DNA of 64,000 nt from contig JAEWGO010000002.1 of NCBI GenBank assembly GCA_023388255.1, positions 186,001 to 250,000 of the forward strand. Reading direction: 5' to 3'. Below the pieces are notes generated by a model, which saw nothing but the letters and a program-made list of their open reading frames with translations, was not told the DNA's origin and made no database searches. Source of the DNA: Pseudomonadota bacterium. Its GTDB lineage: Bacteria > Pseudomonadota > Gammaproteobacteria > Xanthomonadales > Rhodanobacteraceae. The position numbers were made by a program, and so were the translations under genes. Positions 18,400-27,047 of this stretch are shown here, in pieces (the first letter of the stretch is position 1; each line of letters begins with the position of its first letter).

Positions 18400-18849
18400 C
18401 TATCGGCCGATGTCCTCGTTCCATAGTTGCGGCCGCTCGCGCATGAACGCCTCCATCAACGCGACGCAAGCGGGATCATCGACGAGTTCGATCGCGACGC
18501 CGCGACTGCGCAGCCAGTCTTCCTCGCCCATGAACGAGCGGTGCTCGCCGACGATGACGTGACGGATGCCGTACAGCACGATCGCGCCGCTGCACATCGC
18601 GCACGGCGACAGGGTGGTGTACAGGGTGCACTCCCGGTAGACCGAAGCAGGCAGGCGACCGGCGTTCTCCAGCGCGTCCATTTCGCCATGCAGGATCGCG
18701 CTGCCACGCTGCACGCGCCGGTTGTGGCCGCGGCCGAGGATGCGGCCTTCATGCACGATGACCGATCCGATCGGGATGCCGCCTTCGCCGAGGCCAAGTT
18801 CGGCTTCGGCGCGCGCGGCGGCGAGAAAGAAGAGATGCGACTCGGTCAT
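18400..18849 (-). CDS. Cytosine deaminase of the small fungal Fcy1 type
   Basis: This 149-residue zinc deaminase should convert cytosine to uracil for pyrimidine salvage. Zinc ligands are in LHGEMDALEN (His plus catalytic Glu) and TLSPCAMCSGA (two Cys). Resemblance to yeast Fcy1 from memory is strong along the whole chain: GIPIG, GRGHN, GSAxLHGE, CTLYTTLSPC, and the C-terminus ERPQLWNEDIGR against ERPQDWFEDIGE in yeast. The C-terminal helix covers the active site in Fcy1 and is not present in TadA. The start is ATG 18849 (MTESHLFFL); the longer frame upstream is low-quality. Most bacteria use the unrelated CodA. A broader nucleoside deaminase role is possible. Confidence 0.85.
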   Translation of the reverse strand: MTESHLFFLAAARAEAELGLGEGGIPIGSVIVHEGRILGRGHNRRVQRGSAILHGEMDALENAGRLPASVYRECTLYTTLSPCAMCSGAIVLYGIRHVIVGEHRSFMGEEDWLRSRGVAIELVDDPACVALMEAFMRERPQLWNEDIGR

Positions 18850-18907
18850 CGTGGGTCTCGCCCGGCTGCTGTCATCCGGCCGATCCTCGGTCAGCGACGA
18901 GCGAAGT

Positions 18908-19470
18908 TCAACCTGCGGCAAGACAACTGCCCCGCGGCAACGAACAGAGCGGACGACGGACGCATTCGTCACGATTGATCCGCAGTTCGCAGAGACGACT
19001 GCGCAGAATGAGTTCGCCATACGCGAGCTCATGCCCCTTGCGCGGCGAAATCCGCATCGTGATGTCGGCGTCGAACGCGATCTCGCCGATGGCGTCGCGC
19101 ACTTCAGCCGGCAACCGCAATTCGCTGCCTTCGGCCGCGATCGAGATGGCCGGCATGCGCGCGGTCGCGCTCACCGTGCCGTGCGCCTTGACGAGGTCGC
19201 GCGCCGCCATGCCTTTCGGAATCCGGCGCATCGCGTCTGCAATCGTCGCGTCGGTGGCGAGATCGGCGGCGAGTTCGGCCAATGTTCCACCGCGCGATCG
19301 CATGAGCGGTACCGATGTGGTTGCGCACCGCGCGACGATCGCGGATACGCGCGATGCAGCAACCCGTTTCGAGCCGCTCCATGCGCCGCGCGATCAAGGC
19401 GAAATACGACGCGCGCCAGCAGATCGGGCGCGAAACGAGCCAGCAACCCGGCTTCAACCCCCTCACTGCG
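18908..19470 (-). pseudogene. Frameshifted DUF4442 (hotdog-fold) paralogue
   Basis: The intact gene at 21177-21659 has a clear decayed sister here. N-terminal homology (WLVSRPICWRASYFALIARR, RDRRAVRNHIGT) is in one frame from about 19460; the rest (LAADLATDATIADAMRRIPK, EIAFDADITMRISPRK) continues in another from about 19300. Comparing nucleotides, one extra base lies at about 19281-19293, where 11 bases in the intact copy correspond to 12 here. The original ATG region is also not conserved, and the frame runs on past the normal end to 18908. The product would be non-functional. Confidence 0.65.
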
Positions 19471-19629
19471 ACCTGGCGCGCGGCGACACTCCCCGAGCAC
19501 GGGCCTGTTGCCGTGACGCACCGCGACTCGGCGCGCCTTTGGCACGCTACGGCGCAATCGACCGGAACAGAGCGACGGAATGTCGGCTTCGAAGCGTCTT
19601 GCGTGATCGTCCCGCCATACGGAATAGCC

Positions 19630-21042
19630 ATGACACACGCGCTTCGCCTGTCCATCTGTCTCGCCCTCGGTACCGTCGCGGCGCAATCCGCGCAGGCGGA
19701 ATCGGGCAGGTTCTCGCAAGGCGTCGCACTCGGCAAACCCGCCATTGACTTGCGCGTCGCGGCCGCGATTCATCGCGCGGATGGCCGCTGGCTCACACTC
19801 GGCACCCAGACCGCGCAAGACAACCGCGCGACGCCCTACCTCGTACTGCGTGAGGCAGGGGGTGAGCAGCTGGCCGCGGTTGCGTTGCTGCCCGACAACG
19901 GCCGCTCCTGGACCGCACGCGCATTGGTCGACGTCGGCGGCGGCGACGTCATCGTATCCGGCATGGACCAGGATCCCGACGACTTCAGCGCGCCGCAAGC
20001 GGTGTTCATCGTGCGGCTCGATGCCAGCCTGCAGGTTGTCTGGAGCCGGCGCTTCGAGCAGGCAGGATCGAGCCTCGAAGACGCGCTGCTGCGCGCTCAG
20101 TCCAACGGTCCGCCGATCCTCGTCGGCGGCATCCGACCTGTCGTCGATGGCGTCCCGCTCGACGGCGACGCCTTTCTCGCGACGCTCGATCCAGTCACCG
20201 GCGATCTCGTCCAGATGCGCACTCTCGGCACGCCCGAGGCACACGAACGTGGCGCGGACGTGGTGCCGCTCGCGGCGGGCGGCCATGCGGTCTTGCTGGA
20301 AGTGCGCCGCAACGTAGACGCTGGGCTGGAAGCAGGTGATGGCATCGTAGCGCTCGGAACCGGCGGTGCCGTCGCGTCGAGCCGGCTTGCGGGCCACCCT
20401 GTCAGCGCGGGCATCCGCGCGTCGGCGCTGCGCCTCATCGATGACGGCGAAGGCTTCGTCGTCGCAGGGCGACGTACCGCTTTTGGGCCGAATTTTTTCT
20501 ATTTGCACCGCCTCGCCGCCGACCTCTCGCCGATGCCCACGCGGACCTTGATCCCGTTTTTCAACGTCGCCGATGTCGCACCGGCACCCGGTGGCGGCAT
20601 CCTGCTCCATGGCGAAGCGAACGGCGAAGTGGGCGATCGCGGCACCATCATGATGCGCCTCGACGCCAGGCTCGACATCACGCTGCAACGCCAGTACGGG
20701 ACGCAGAACCAGGTCTTCCCGAGCGGCGCGATCGCATATGGCGATGGCGGCCTGCTGCTCGCGCTGGGCGCAATGCGCGACGACGACGCACGCGTGTTCG
20801 AGTCGGTCAACCGCGTCGATGCGAACGATGGCGAGGGCCTGCTTTGCGCGGAAAACACATACACGGGGTTCCACACCGCGATCGACAAACAGGTGACAAG
20901 CCTGACCTGGGCGCCGAACACGGCGGCCGTTTCGTTCACGACGACGCCGGTGGCCGCGATCACTCAATCGTTGTCCCGCACCACGATCGACGAATGCGCG
21001 ACGCAGGACGACCTCGTGTACCGCGATGGCTTCGGGGCGTGA
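19630..21042 (+). CDS. Secreted protein of unknown function with C-terminal xxGF tag
   Basis: This 470-residue protein begins at ATG 19630 with a signal peptide (MTHALRLSICLALGTVAAQS, likely cut after AQAE). The longer open frame from 19315 is antisense to the DUF4442 pseudogene and is not supported. The body consists of beta-rich segments such as RWLTLGTQTAQD, VFIVRLDASLQVVWSRRFEQ and GGILLHGEAN, reminiscent of the repeats of delta-60 or beta-propeller-like secreted proteins. It ends DDLVYRDGFGA, the same tag type as the beta-helix proteins at 7.4-11.1 kb. It sits between the two DUF4442 copies. Function unknown. Confidence 0.75.
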   Translation: MTHALRLSICLALGTVAAQSAQAESGRFSQGVALGKPAIDLRVAAAIHRADGRWLTLGTQTAQDNRATPYLVLREAGGEQLAAVALLPDNGRSWTARALVDVGGGDVIVSGMDQDPDDFSAPQAVFIVRLDASLQVVWSRRFEQAGSSLEDALLRAQSNGPPILVGGIRPVVDGVPLDGDAFLATLDPVTGDLVQMRTLGTPEAHERGADVVPLAAGGHAVLLEVRRNVDAGLEAGDGIVALGTGGAVASSRLAGHPVSAGIRASALRLIDDGEGFVVAGRRTAFGPNFFYLHRLAADLSPMPTRTLIPFFNVADVAPAPGGGILLHGEANGEVGDRGTIMMRLDARLDITLQRQYGTQNQVFPSGAIAYGDGGLLLALGAMRDDDARVFESVNRVDANDGEGLLCAENTYTGFHTAIDKQVTSLTWAPNTAAVSFTTTPVAAITQSLSRTTIDECATQDDLVYRDGFGA

Positions 21043-21176
21043 GTTGTCCTGGCGAAGGCGGGACTCGCGCTCACGGCGCTGCGCCCCACCTACGTGACCG
21101 GCTCTTCGCAGGGCCGGAAGCTCGCTCTTCACGTGCTTGGCGTGCTTCGTGTCTCGATCTTTCGGCCTTCGGTTTC

Positions 21177-21659
21177 TCACTCCGAGGGCACGGCCCTCTT
21201 GCGCGGCGAAATCCACATCGTGATGTCGGCGTCGAACACGATCTCGCCGGCAGCGTCGGCCACCTCTACGCGCGCATGCGCTTCGCGCGCTTCGGCATGG
21301 TCGGCGATCGGGTCGATGCGCGCGCTCGCTGTCATCGTGCCGACTGCCTTCCGCAAGTAGCGCACGTTCATGCCTTTCGGAATCCAGCGCAGCCTCGCGG
21401 GAATCGCCGCGTCCGTCGCAAGGCCGCCCGCGAGTTCGGCCATATTGCACAGTGCGATCGCGTGAACGGTTCCGATGTGGTTGTGCACCGCGCGGCGGTC
21501 GCGGATGCGCACGACGCAGAAGCCAGCTTCGAGCCGCTCGATACGCGGTGCGATCGAAGCGAAATACGGCGCGCGCCAGCAGATCGCACGCGAGACGAAC
21601 CAGCGGCCCGGCATCGATCCGCCGAACCGCTGGAACAGCCGCAACGCGGCCGACGCCAT
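21177..21659 (-). CDS. DUF4442 hotdog-fold thioesterase-like protein
   Basis: This 160-residue protein belongs to DUF4442, which shares the hotdog fold of acyl-CoA thioesterases (for example HNHIGTVHAIALCNMAEL followed by PKGMNVRYLRKA and FDADITMWISPRK). It starts five bases after the fadE stop on the same strand, so it is probably translated from the fadE transcript and may hydrolyse or bind acyl-CoA intermediates of fatty acid breakdown. The activity is inferred from fold and neighbour only. A frameshifted sister lies at 18908-19470. Confidence 0.85.
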   Translation of the reverse strand: MASAALRLFQRFGGSMPGRWFVSRAICWRAPYFASIAPRIERLEAGFCVVRIRDRRAVHNHIGTVHAIALCNMAELAGGLATDAAIPARLRWIPKGMNVRYLRKAVGTMTASARIDPIADHAEAREAHARVEVADAAGEIVFDADITMWISPRKRAVPSE

Positions 21660-21664
21660 GACGA

Positions 21665-24133
21665 CTACGCGACCGAGCGCAGCGACGACGGCTTCGCACG
21701 CTTGCCGGAGGCGAGGTCGGCCGGATCGAAGTCGTCGACCGAGATGAACTCGAACGTCGCCTTGCGCACGCGCGCGAGCAGCTCGCGCTCGGCGGCAGTG
21801 AGCACGCCCTTGTCCAGTGCGTCGGCGAGTTGCGCCTCGACGTCGTAGCCGGACAGTTCGCCAGCCTTGACCGCCTTGAGGAACTTGCGTTCGACCGGTT
21901 CGGCCGCGATCACCTCCGGCAGCAGCGCGTCCATGCGACCGATCGGATTGTTTGCATTCGGCGTGAGGTAGACCCATTCGGCGAGGCGGTCGCGCGCTTC
22001 GCCGGGCGCGCACAGGATCGCGGCAACGCGGCGGCCCAGGCGATCCGACGGCGGCACTTCTCGCCTGCCGAACGGGAATACCAGCGCACGCAGCACCCAC
22101 GCCATCGGCCGCAGCGGGAAATTGCGCAGCACGCCGTCGAGCGCGCCTTGCATGCGATACACGCAATCGTGGAATGCCCATGCCAGCAGCGGCTGATCCA
22201 GCACCGGGCGCCCCTGATCCTCATAGCGTTTCAGCATCGCGCTGGCGATGTAGAGGTTCGACAGAACGTCGCCGAGACGCGCGGAGAGCTTTTCCTTGAA
22301 CTTGAGCTTGCCGCCGAGCACCAGCATCGAGGTATCGGCGACCAGCGCGAGCGCCGCAGCGTAGCGATTGAGCTTGCGGTAGTAGCGCCTGCTGTATGCA
22401 TCGCCCGGAACGTTGCCGATCTTCGCGAACGTGAGGCCGAGCACGAGACTGCGCACCGCATTGGAGATCGCGAAGCCGACATGGCCCCACAGCGCGGAAT
22501 CGAACGCCTTCAGCTTCTCGCGATAGTCGGCAATCTTCAGCGATTCCATTTCGCGCAGCACATAGGGATGGCAGCGGATCGCACCCTGGCCGAAGATCAT
22601 CAGGCTGCGCGTCATGATGTTCGCGCCTTCCACGGTGATGGCGATCGGCGAGGTTTGCCAGCCCCGGCCGGCATAGTTGTTGGGGCCCAGCTGCACGCCC
22701 TTGCCGCCATGAATGTCCATGATGTCCTTGGCGACTTCACGACCGAGTTCGGTCGCGTGGTATTTCGCGATCGCCGACGGCACCGCCGGCTTTTCGCCGC
22801 GATCGACCGCTGCCGCGCTCGCCTTCGACAGCGCGCTGATCGCATAGCAATACCCGCCGACGCGCGCGAGGGCTTCCTCGACGCCTTCGAAGCGGCCGAT
22901 CGCGATGCCGAACTGCTTGCGGATGCGCGCGTACGCACCGGATGCGATCGCGCCGGCCTTCACCGCACCAGCTGCGTTCGAAGGCAAGGTGATGCCACGC
23001 CCGACCGACAGGCACTCCACCAGCATGCGCCAACCCTGTCCGGCCATCTTTTCGCCACCGATCAACTGCGAGAGCGGAATGAAGATGTCCTTGCCGCGCA
23101 CCGGACCATTCTGGAATGCCGCGTTCAACGGAAAGTGGCGGCGGCCATATTCGAGGCCCTTCGTGTCATGCGGGATCAGCGCGAGCGTGATGCCGATGTC
23201 CTCGACGTCGCCGAGGATGTGTTCCGGATCGTGCATGCGGAACGCGAGGCCGAACAAGGTCGCGACCGGCGCCAAGGTGATATAGCGCTTGTCGAACGTC
23301 AGACGCACGCCGATCACGTTGGCACCATTCCATTCGCCCTTGCAGACGATGCCGTAGTCCGGAATCGAGGTCGCATCGGAACCGGCGTACGGCCCCGTCA
23401 ATGCGAAGCACGGAATCTCGCGGCCGTCGGCAAGGCGCGGAAGGTAGTGGTCGCGTTGTTCCTGCGTTCCGTAGTGCAGCAGCAGTTCGCCCGGGCCGAG
23501 CGAGTTTGGCACACCGACCGTTGACGACAGCGAACCGGAAATGCCCATCAGCTTCTGCAGCACCGCCGATTGCGCCAGTGCCGAGAACTCCAGGCCACCG
23601 TACTTCTTCGGGATGATCATGCCGAAGAATTTCTTCTTCTTGAGGAAGTCCCAGATCTCCGGCGTCAGATCGGCGAGTTCGTGGGTGATCTCCCAATCGT
23701 GGGTCATCGCGCACAGTTCCTCGACCGGCCCATCGAGGAACGCCTGCTCCTCGACCGACAGTTCCGGCTTCGGCTGCTTCAGCAATGTCGACCAGTTCGG
23801 CTTGCCGCTGAACAACTCGCCCTCGAAGCCGACCGTGCCGGCATCGAGCGCGATCTGCTCGGTGGCCGACAGCTGCGGTGTCACTTTCTGGAACGCGGCG
23901 AGTGCCGGCGCGCTGAGCTTGCGGCGGCGGAAATCGGGCAGGTTCAGTGGCACCGCGAAGAGCGCCAGCAACAGCAGCGGGATCGCGATGGCGAGCCAGG
24001 ACGACCCGGCGAGGATGCCGGCAGCGACGATCGCGATCGCGGTAATCAGCGACCATGGGCGCAGCCCAAGTCGCAGGTACGCTGCTGCCAATGAAACGAG
24101 CAGCGCGACAAGAAACGGGATGAAGGGATTCAT
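21665..24133 (-). CDS. fadE: Acyl-CoA dehydrogenase, FadE type
   Basis: This 822-residue flavoenzyme catalyses the first oxidation of beta-oxidation and passes electrons to ETF. It has two N-terminal hydrophobic segments (PFIPFLVALLVSLAAAYL and the following LITAIAIVAAGILAGSSW), a feature of the long FadE/YafH family, then the dehydrogenase core: GMIIPKKYGGLEFSA, VGVPNSLGPGELLLHYGT, CFALTGPYAGSDATSIPD and DIMDIHGGKGVQLGP. The C-terminal DUF1974 region follows. ATG 24133 has AAGGAG eight bases upstream and is preferred over the longer frame. The downstream DUF4442 gene follows after five bases. A TetR gene is divergent, with two candidate operators in between. Confidence 0.96.
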   Translation of the reverse strand: MNPFIPFLVALLVSLAAAYLRLGLRPWSLITAIAIVAAGILAGSSWLAIAIPLLLLALFAVPLNLPDFRRRKLSAPALAAFQKVTPQLSATEQIALDAGTVGFEGELFSGKPNWSTLLKQPKPELSVEEQAFLDGPVEELCAMTHDWEITHELADLTPEIWDFLKKKKFFGMIIPKKYGGLEFSALAQSAVLQKLMGISGSLSSTVGVPNSLGPGELLLHYGTQEQRDHYLPRLADGREIPCFALTGPYAGSDATSIPDYGIVCKGEWNGANVIGVRLTFDKRYITLAPVATLFGLAFRMHDPEHILGDVEDIGITLALIPHDTKGLEYGRRHFPLNAAFQNGPVRGKDIFIPLSQLIGGEKMAGQGWRMLVECLSVGRGITLPSNAAGAVKAGAIASGAYARIRKQFGIAIGRFEGVEEALARVGGYCYAISALSKASAAAVDRGEKPAVPSAIAKYHATELGREVAKDIMDIHGGKGVQLGPNNYAGRGWQTSPIAITVEGANIMTRSLMIFGQGAIRCHPYVLREMESLKIADYREKLKAFDSALWGHVGFAISNAVRSLVLGLTFAKIGNVPGDAYSRRYYRKLNRYAAALALVADTSMLVLGGKLKFKEKLSARLGDVLSNLYIASAMLKRYEDQGRPVLDQPLLAWAFHDCVYRMQGALDGVLRNFPLRPMAWVLRALVFPFGRREVPPSDRLGRRVAAILCAPGEARDRLAEWVYLTPNANNPIGRMDALLPEVIAAEPVERKFLKAVKAGELSGYDVEAQLADALDKGVLTAAERELLARVRKATFEFISVDDFDPADLASGKRAKPSSLRSVA

Positions 24134-24190
24134 ATGCGGCTCCTTGTCCCGGAACTCGCCATTCGAGCGAACTCGCGGGGTATCCATGCC

Positions 24191-24269
24191 GTCATCCCGG
24201 CGGAGGTCGGCATCCAGTTTCCGCCCTTCGTACTCGCCAGAGCTGGATCCCGGTCTTTGCGCGGATGAC
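24191..24269. repeat. Dispersed imperfect palindrome, copy 1
   Basis: The arms GTCATCCCGGCGGAGGTCGG (continuing ATCCAG, 24191-24217) and CTGGATCCCGGTCTTTGCGC (continuing GGATGAC, 24243-24269) are imperfect inverted repeats. A related unit is at 55867-55944. Such GTCATCCCGGC...GGGATGAC units are common dispersed elements in proteobacteria. Confidence 0.6.
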
Positions 24270-24284
24270 GGCTTCGCAAAACAA

Positions 24285-24302
24285 CCATACTAGCCAGTAT
24301 TG
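24285..24302. promoter_or_regulatory. Candidate TetR operator 1 between fadE and tetR
   Basis: CCATACTAGCCAGTATTG has 7-bp arms with one mismatch around AGCC. It lies in the divergent fadE/tetR region, is AT-richer than its surroundings, and is of the size bound by TetR dimers. Inference only. Confidence 0.4.
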
Positions 24303-24321
24303 TATTCGTCGAGACGCAAGT

Positions 24322-24339
24322 CAATACGCAAGCGTACTG
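24322..24339. promoter_or_regulatory. Candidate TetR operator 2 between fadE and tetR
   Basis: CAATACGCAAGCGTACTG has 8-bp arms with one mismatch and a perfect core TACGC-AA-GCGTA. It is the better of the two inverted repeats. Together with 24285-24302 it could let the divergent TetR protein control both fadE and itself. Confidence 0.5.
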
Positions 24340-24428
24340 AAACTTATCCAATTGATGTGAATGAAAATTTCACGCCATTCAGGATGTCCGCGCTTCAAAT
24401 CGATGGAAGCCTCGGGCACACTCGACCG

Positions 24429-25010
24429 ATGCCAGCCAATCCAGAGAAACTCGAGGCGAAGAATCGCCTTTCCGCCGCCGACTGGGAACAGGCGGCGCTT
24501 GAATCCCTTGCCGAGGGCGGCCTCGCCGCCGTCGCGGTAGAGGCCATCGCGCGCAGGCTTGGCGTCACCAAGGGCAGCTTCTACTGGCACTTCGCCACAC
24601 GCGAGGCCTTGCTGCAATCGGCGCTGGAACGCTGGGAAAGCACCGACGAGAGCGAAGTGCTGGCGCCGATCGAAGCGGTCGCCGATCCGCGCGAGCGTGT
24701 GCGCGAACTGATCCGCCAGGTCAGCCTGGAGCGCCCTTCGCATGCAGTCTTCGCCGCCTTGCTGAAATCGGTCGACCAGCCATTGATCCGCCCGATCATC
24801 GAACGCGTCTCGCAGCGGCGCATCACGTTCGTGACCGATGCGTTCCATCAGGCAGGTTTCGACCCGGTCACCGCGGCCAATCGCGCCCGCCTCGCCTACT
24901 CTGCCTACGTCGGTTTCATCCAGCTCTCGCAAGTCGGCCAGCCGCGCATGAGCCATGACGAGTTCGAGGCCTATATCCGCGATTTCATCGAAATCCTGAT
25001 TCCGCGTTGA
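24429..25010 (+). CDS. TetR family transcriptional regulator
   Basis: This 193-residue DNA-binding repressor has its N-terminal helix-turn-helix at about 12-55 (WEQAALESLAEGG, IARRLGVTKGSFYWHFATRE) and a ligand-binding C-terminal domain. It is divergent from fadE, so by analogy with FadR-type TetR proteins an acyl-CoA is a reasonable ligand, but this is inference. ATG 24429 starts close to the HTH; ATG 24384 would add 15 residues. No strong ribosome site decides between them. Confidence 0.9.
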   Translation: MPANPEKLEAKNRLSAADWEQAALESLAEGGLAAVAVEAIARRLGVTKGSFYWHFATREALLQSALERWESTDESEVLAPIEAVADPRERVRELIRQVSLERPSHAVFAALLKSVDQPLIRPIIERVSQRRITFVTDAFHQAGFDPVTAANRARLAYSAYVGFIQLSQVGQPRMSHDEFEAYIRDFIEILIPR

Positions 25011-25128
25011 GTTCAACGCGAGCGTACGCGGCGCGCATGCCGCGCCACGCCTTGCATTGCCCGGGGGGCGCCGTTACCGTCCCGAGTCATTCCTTTCTGT
25101 CCCGGCGCGACATCGCGCGCCAAATGCC

Positions 25129-26910
25129 ATGACCAGCCAACTTGAAGCCTTGAACCGTTGGGTCGACGACGTCGCCCGCCTGACCGAACCCGACAACATC
25201 CACTGGTGCGACGGCTCCGATGCCGAATACCAAGCGTTGATCGCGCAGATGGAAGGCGATGGCACGCTGATCGCGCTGAACCCGCAAACGCATCCAAACT
25301 GCTGGCTGCACCGCTCGCATCCGAGCGATGTCGCGCGCGTCGAGCATTTGACTCTGGTCTGCACCGAAGACAAGGATGACGCCGGCCCGAACAACCATTG
25401 GATGGCGCCGGCCGAAGCCCACGCGAAAATCGACTCGCTGTTCGCGGGCTGCATGAAGGGACGCACGCTGTACGTGATTCCCTATTGCATGGGTCCGATC
25501 GATTCGCCGATCTCGCGCTGCGGCGTCGAGATCACCGACTCGCCGTACGTGGTCGCCAACATGCGCATCATGACGCGCATGGGCGCAGCACCATTGGCGC
25601 GCATCGAACGCGAAGGAAAATTCGTCAAGGGCCTGCACTCGACCGGCGAGCTGGATCCGGACAAGCGTTTCATCATGCATTTCCCGGAAGAACTGACGAT
25701 CAAGTCGATCGGCTCCGGCTACGGCGGCAATGCGTTGCTCGGCAAGAAGTGCCATGCCCTGCGCATCGGCAGCTTCCAGGCGAGGAGCGAAGGGTGGCTC
25801 GCCGAGCACATGCTGATCGTCGGCATCGAGAATCCGCACGGCGAAACGCACTACGTCGCCGCAGCGTTCCCGTCGGCCTGCGGCAAGACCAACCTGTCGA
25901 TGCTGATTCCGCCGGAAGGTTATCGCGCGAACGGCTGGAAGGTGTGGACGGTCGGCGACGACATCTGCTGGATGACACCGGGCGCGGATGGCCGCCTGTG
26001 GGCGATCAATCCGGAAGCCGGTTATTTCGGCGTCGCGCCCGGCACCAGCACGAGCACGAATCCGAACGCGCTGGCGACGATCCAGCACGACACCATCTTC
26101 ACCAACGTCGCGGTCACCGCCGACAACCAGCCGTGGTGGGAAGGCCTGCCCGGCACGCCGGTCACCGATTGGCAGGGTCGTCCGTACGATCCGGCGAATG
26201 GCCCGGCCGCACATCCGAACTCGCGCTTCACGGTGTCGGCGCGGCAGTGCCCGAGCTGGTCGCCCGAGGCCGAAGCCGCACAGGGCGTGCCGATCTCGGC
26301 GATCGTGTTCGGCGGTCGTCGCCCCTCGCTGGTCCCGCTGGTGCTCGAGGCGCGCGACTGGGCGCACGGCGTGCTGGTCGGCGCGGCGATGGGTTCGGAA
26401 ACGACTGCCGCCGCGACCGGCGCAGTCGGCGTGCTGCGCCGCGACTCGATGGCGATGAAACCGTTCTGCGGCTACAACTACGGCGACTACTTCGCGCATT
26501 GGCTGTCGTTCGACAAGCCGAATGCAAAGCTGCCGAAGATCTTCCACGTCAACTGGTTCCGCAAGGGCGCGGACGGCAGGTTCCTGTGGCCCGGCTTCGG
26601 TGAAAACCTGCGCGTGCTCGAATGGATCATCGCCCGCTGCCAAGGCACGGCCGGGGCACAGGAAACGCCGATCGGCTTGGTGCCGGGCAAGCACGACCTG
26701 CATCTGGACGGGCTCGACATCAGCGCGGATGCGCTCGATACCCTGCTCGATGTCGACGTCGAAGGCTGGAAGGCCGAGGTTGCGGACATCGGTGCATATC
26801 TCGACTCGTTCGGCTCGCATGCGCCCCTCAAGCTCAAGGCCGAACAGCAACGCGTCGCCGAAGAACTGGCACGCAGCCAAGAGCCGGCGCGCAAAAGCGC
26901 CACCGCCTGA
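25129..26910 (+). CDS. pckG: Phosphoenolpyruvate carboxykinase (GTP)
   Basis: This 593-residue enzyme converts oxaloacetate and GTP to PEP, CO2 and GDP, the entry to gluconeogenesis. GTP-type features: the P-loop FPSACGKTNLSMLIPP with active-site Cys near 248, the mobile-lid and metal regions DDICWM, and GVLRRDSMAMKPFCGYNYGDYF. The length suits the GTP class and differs from the ATP-dependent PckA (about 530). ATG 25129 is chosen as the family start (MTSQLEALNRWVDDVARL). It probably stands alone, with a hairpin after the stop. Confidence 0.97.
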   Translation: MTSQLEALNRWVDDVARLTEPDNIHWCDGSDAEYQALIAQMEGDGTLIALNPQTHPNCWLHRSHPSDVARVEHLTLVCTEDKDDAGPNNHWMAPAEAHAKIDSLFAGCMKGRTLYVIPYCMGPIDSPISRCGVEITDSPYVVANMRIMTRMGAAPLARIEREGKFVKGLHSTGELDPDKRFIMHFPEELTIKSIGSGYGGNALLGKKCHALRIGSFQARSEGWLAEHMLIVGIENPHGETHYVAAAFPSACGKTNLSMLIPPEGYRANGWKVWTVGDDICWMTPGADGRLWAINPEAGYFGVAPGTSTSTNPNALATIQHDTIFTNVAVTADNQPWWEGLPGTPVTDWQGRPYDPANGPAAHPNSRFTVSARQCPSWSPEAEAAQGVPISAIVFGGRRPSLVPLVLEARDWAHGVLVGAAMGSETTAAATGAVGVLRRDSMAMKPFCGYNYGDYFAHWLSFDKPNAKLPKIFHVNWFRKGADGRFLWPGFGENLRVLEWIIARCQGTAGAQETPIGLVPGKHDLHLDGLDISADALDTLLDVDVEGWKAEVADIGAYLDSFGSHAPLKLKAEQQRVAEELARSQEPARKSATA

Positions 26911-26917
26911 TCGCGGC

Positions 26918-26943
26918 GGGAGCGCCGGGTGGATGGCGCTCCC
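26918..26943 (+). terminator. Terminator-like hairpin after pckG
   Basis: GGGAGCGCC (26918-26926) and GGCGCTCCC (26935-26943) form a perfect 9-bp stem with an 8-base loop, eight bases after the pckG stop. No clear T-run. Confidence 0.55.
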
Positions 26944-27047
26944 TCCAGGTGACTCGCACCTTCTTTGACGCTCACACGTCGAGGCAGAGGACGACGTTTG
27001 ACACGCGGCTAAACCCTGCCCCGCATTCCCGCATCCAAGCTGGCAAG

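Noticed and set aside
19171..21699. An 842-codon minus-strand open frame covering the secreted protein gene
   Set aside because: It is antisense to a gene with signal peptide and C-terminal tag and out of frame with both DUF4442 copies. Composition is typical of a shadow frame.
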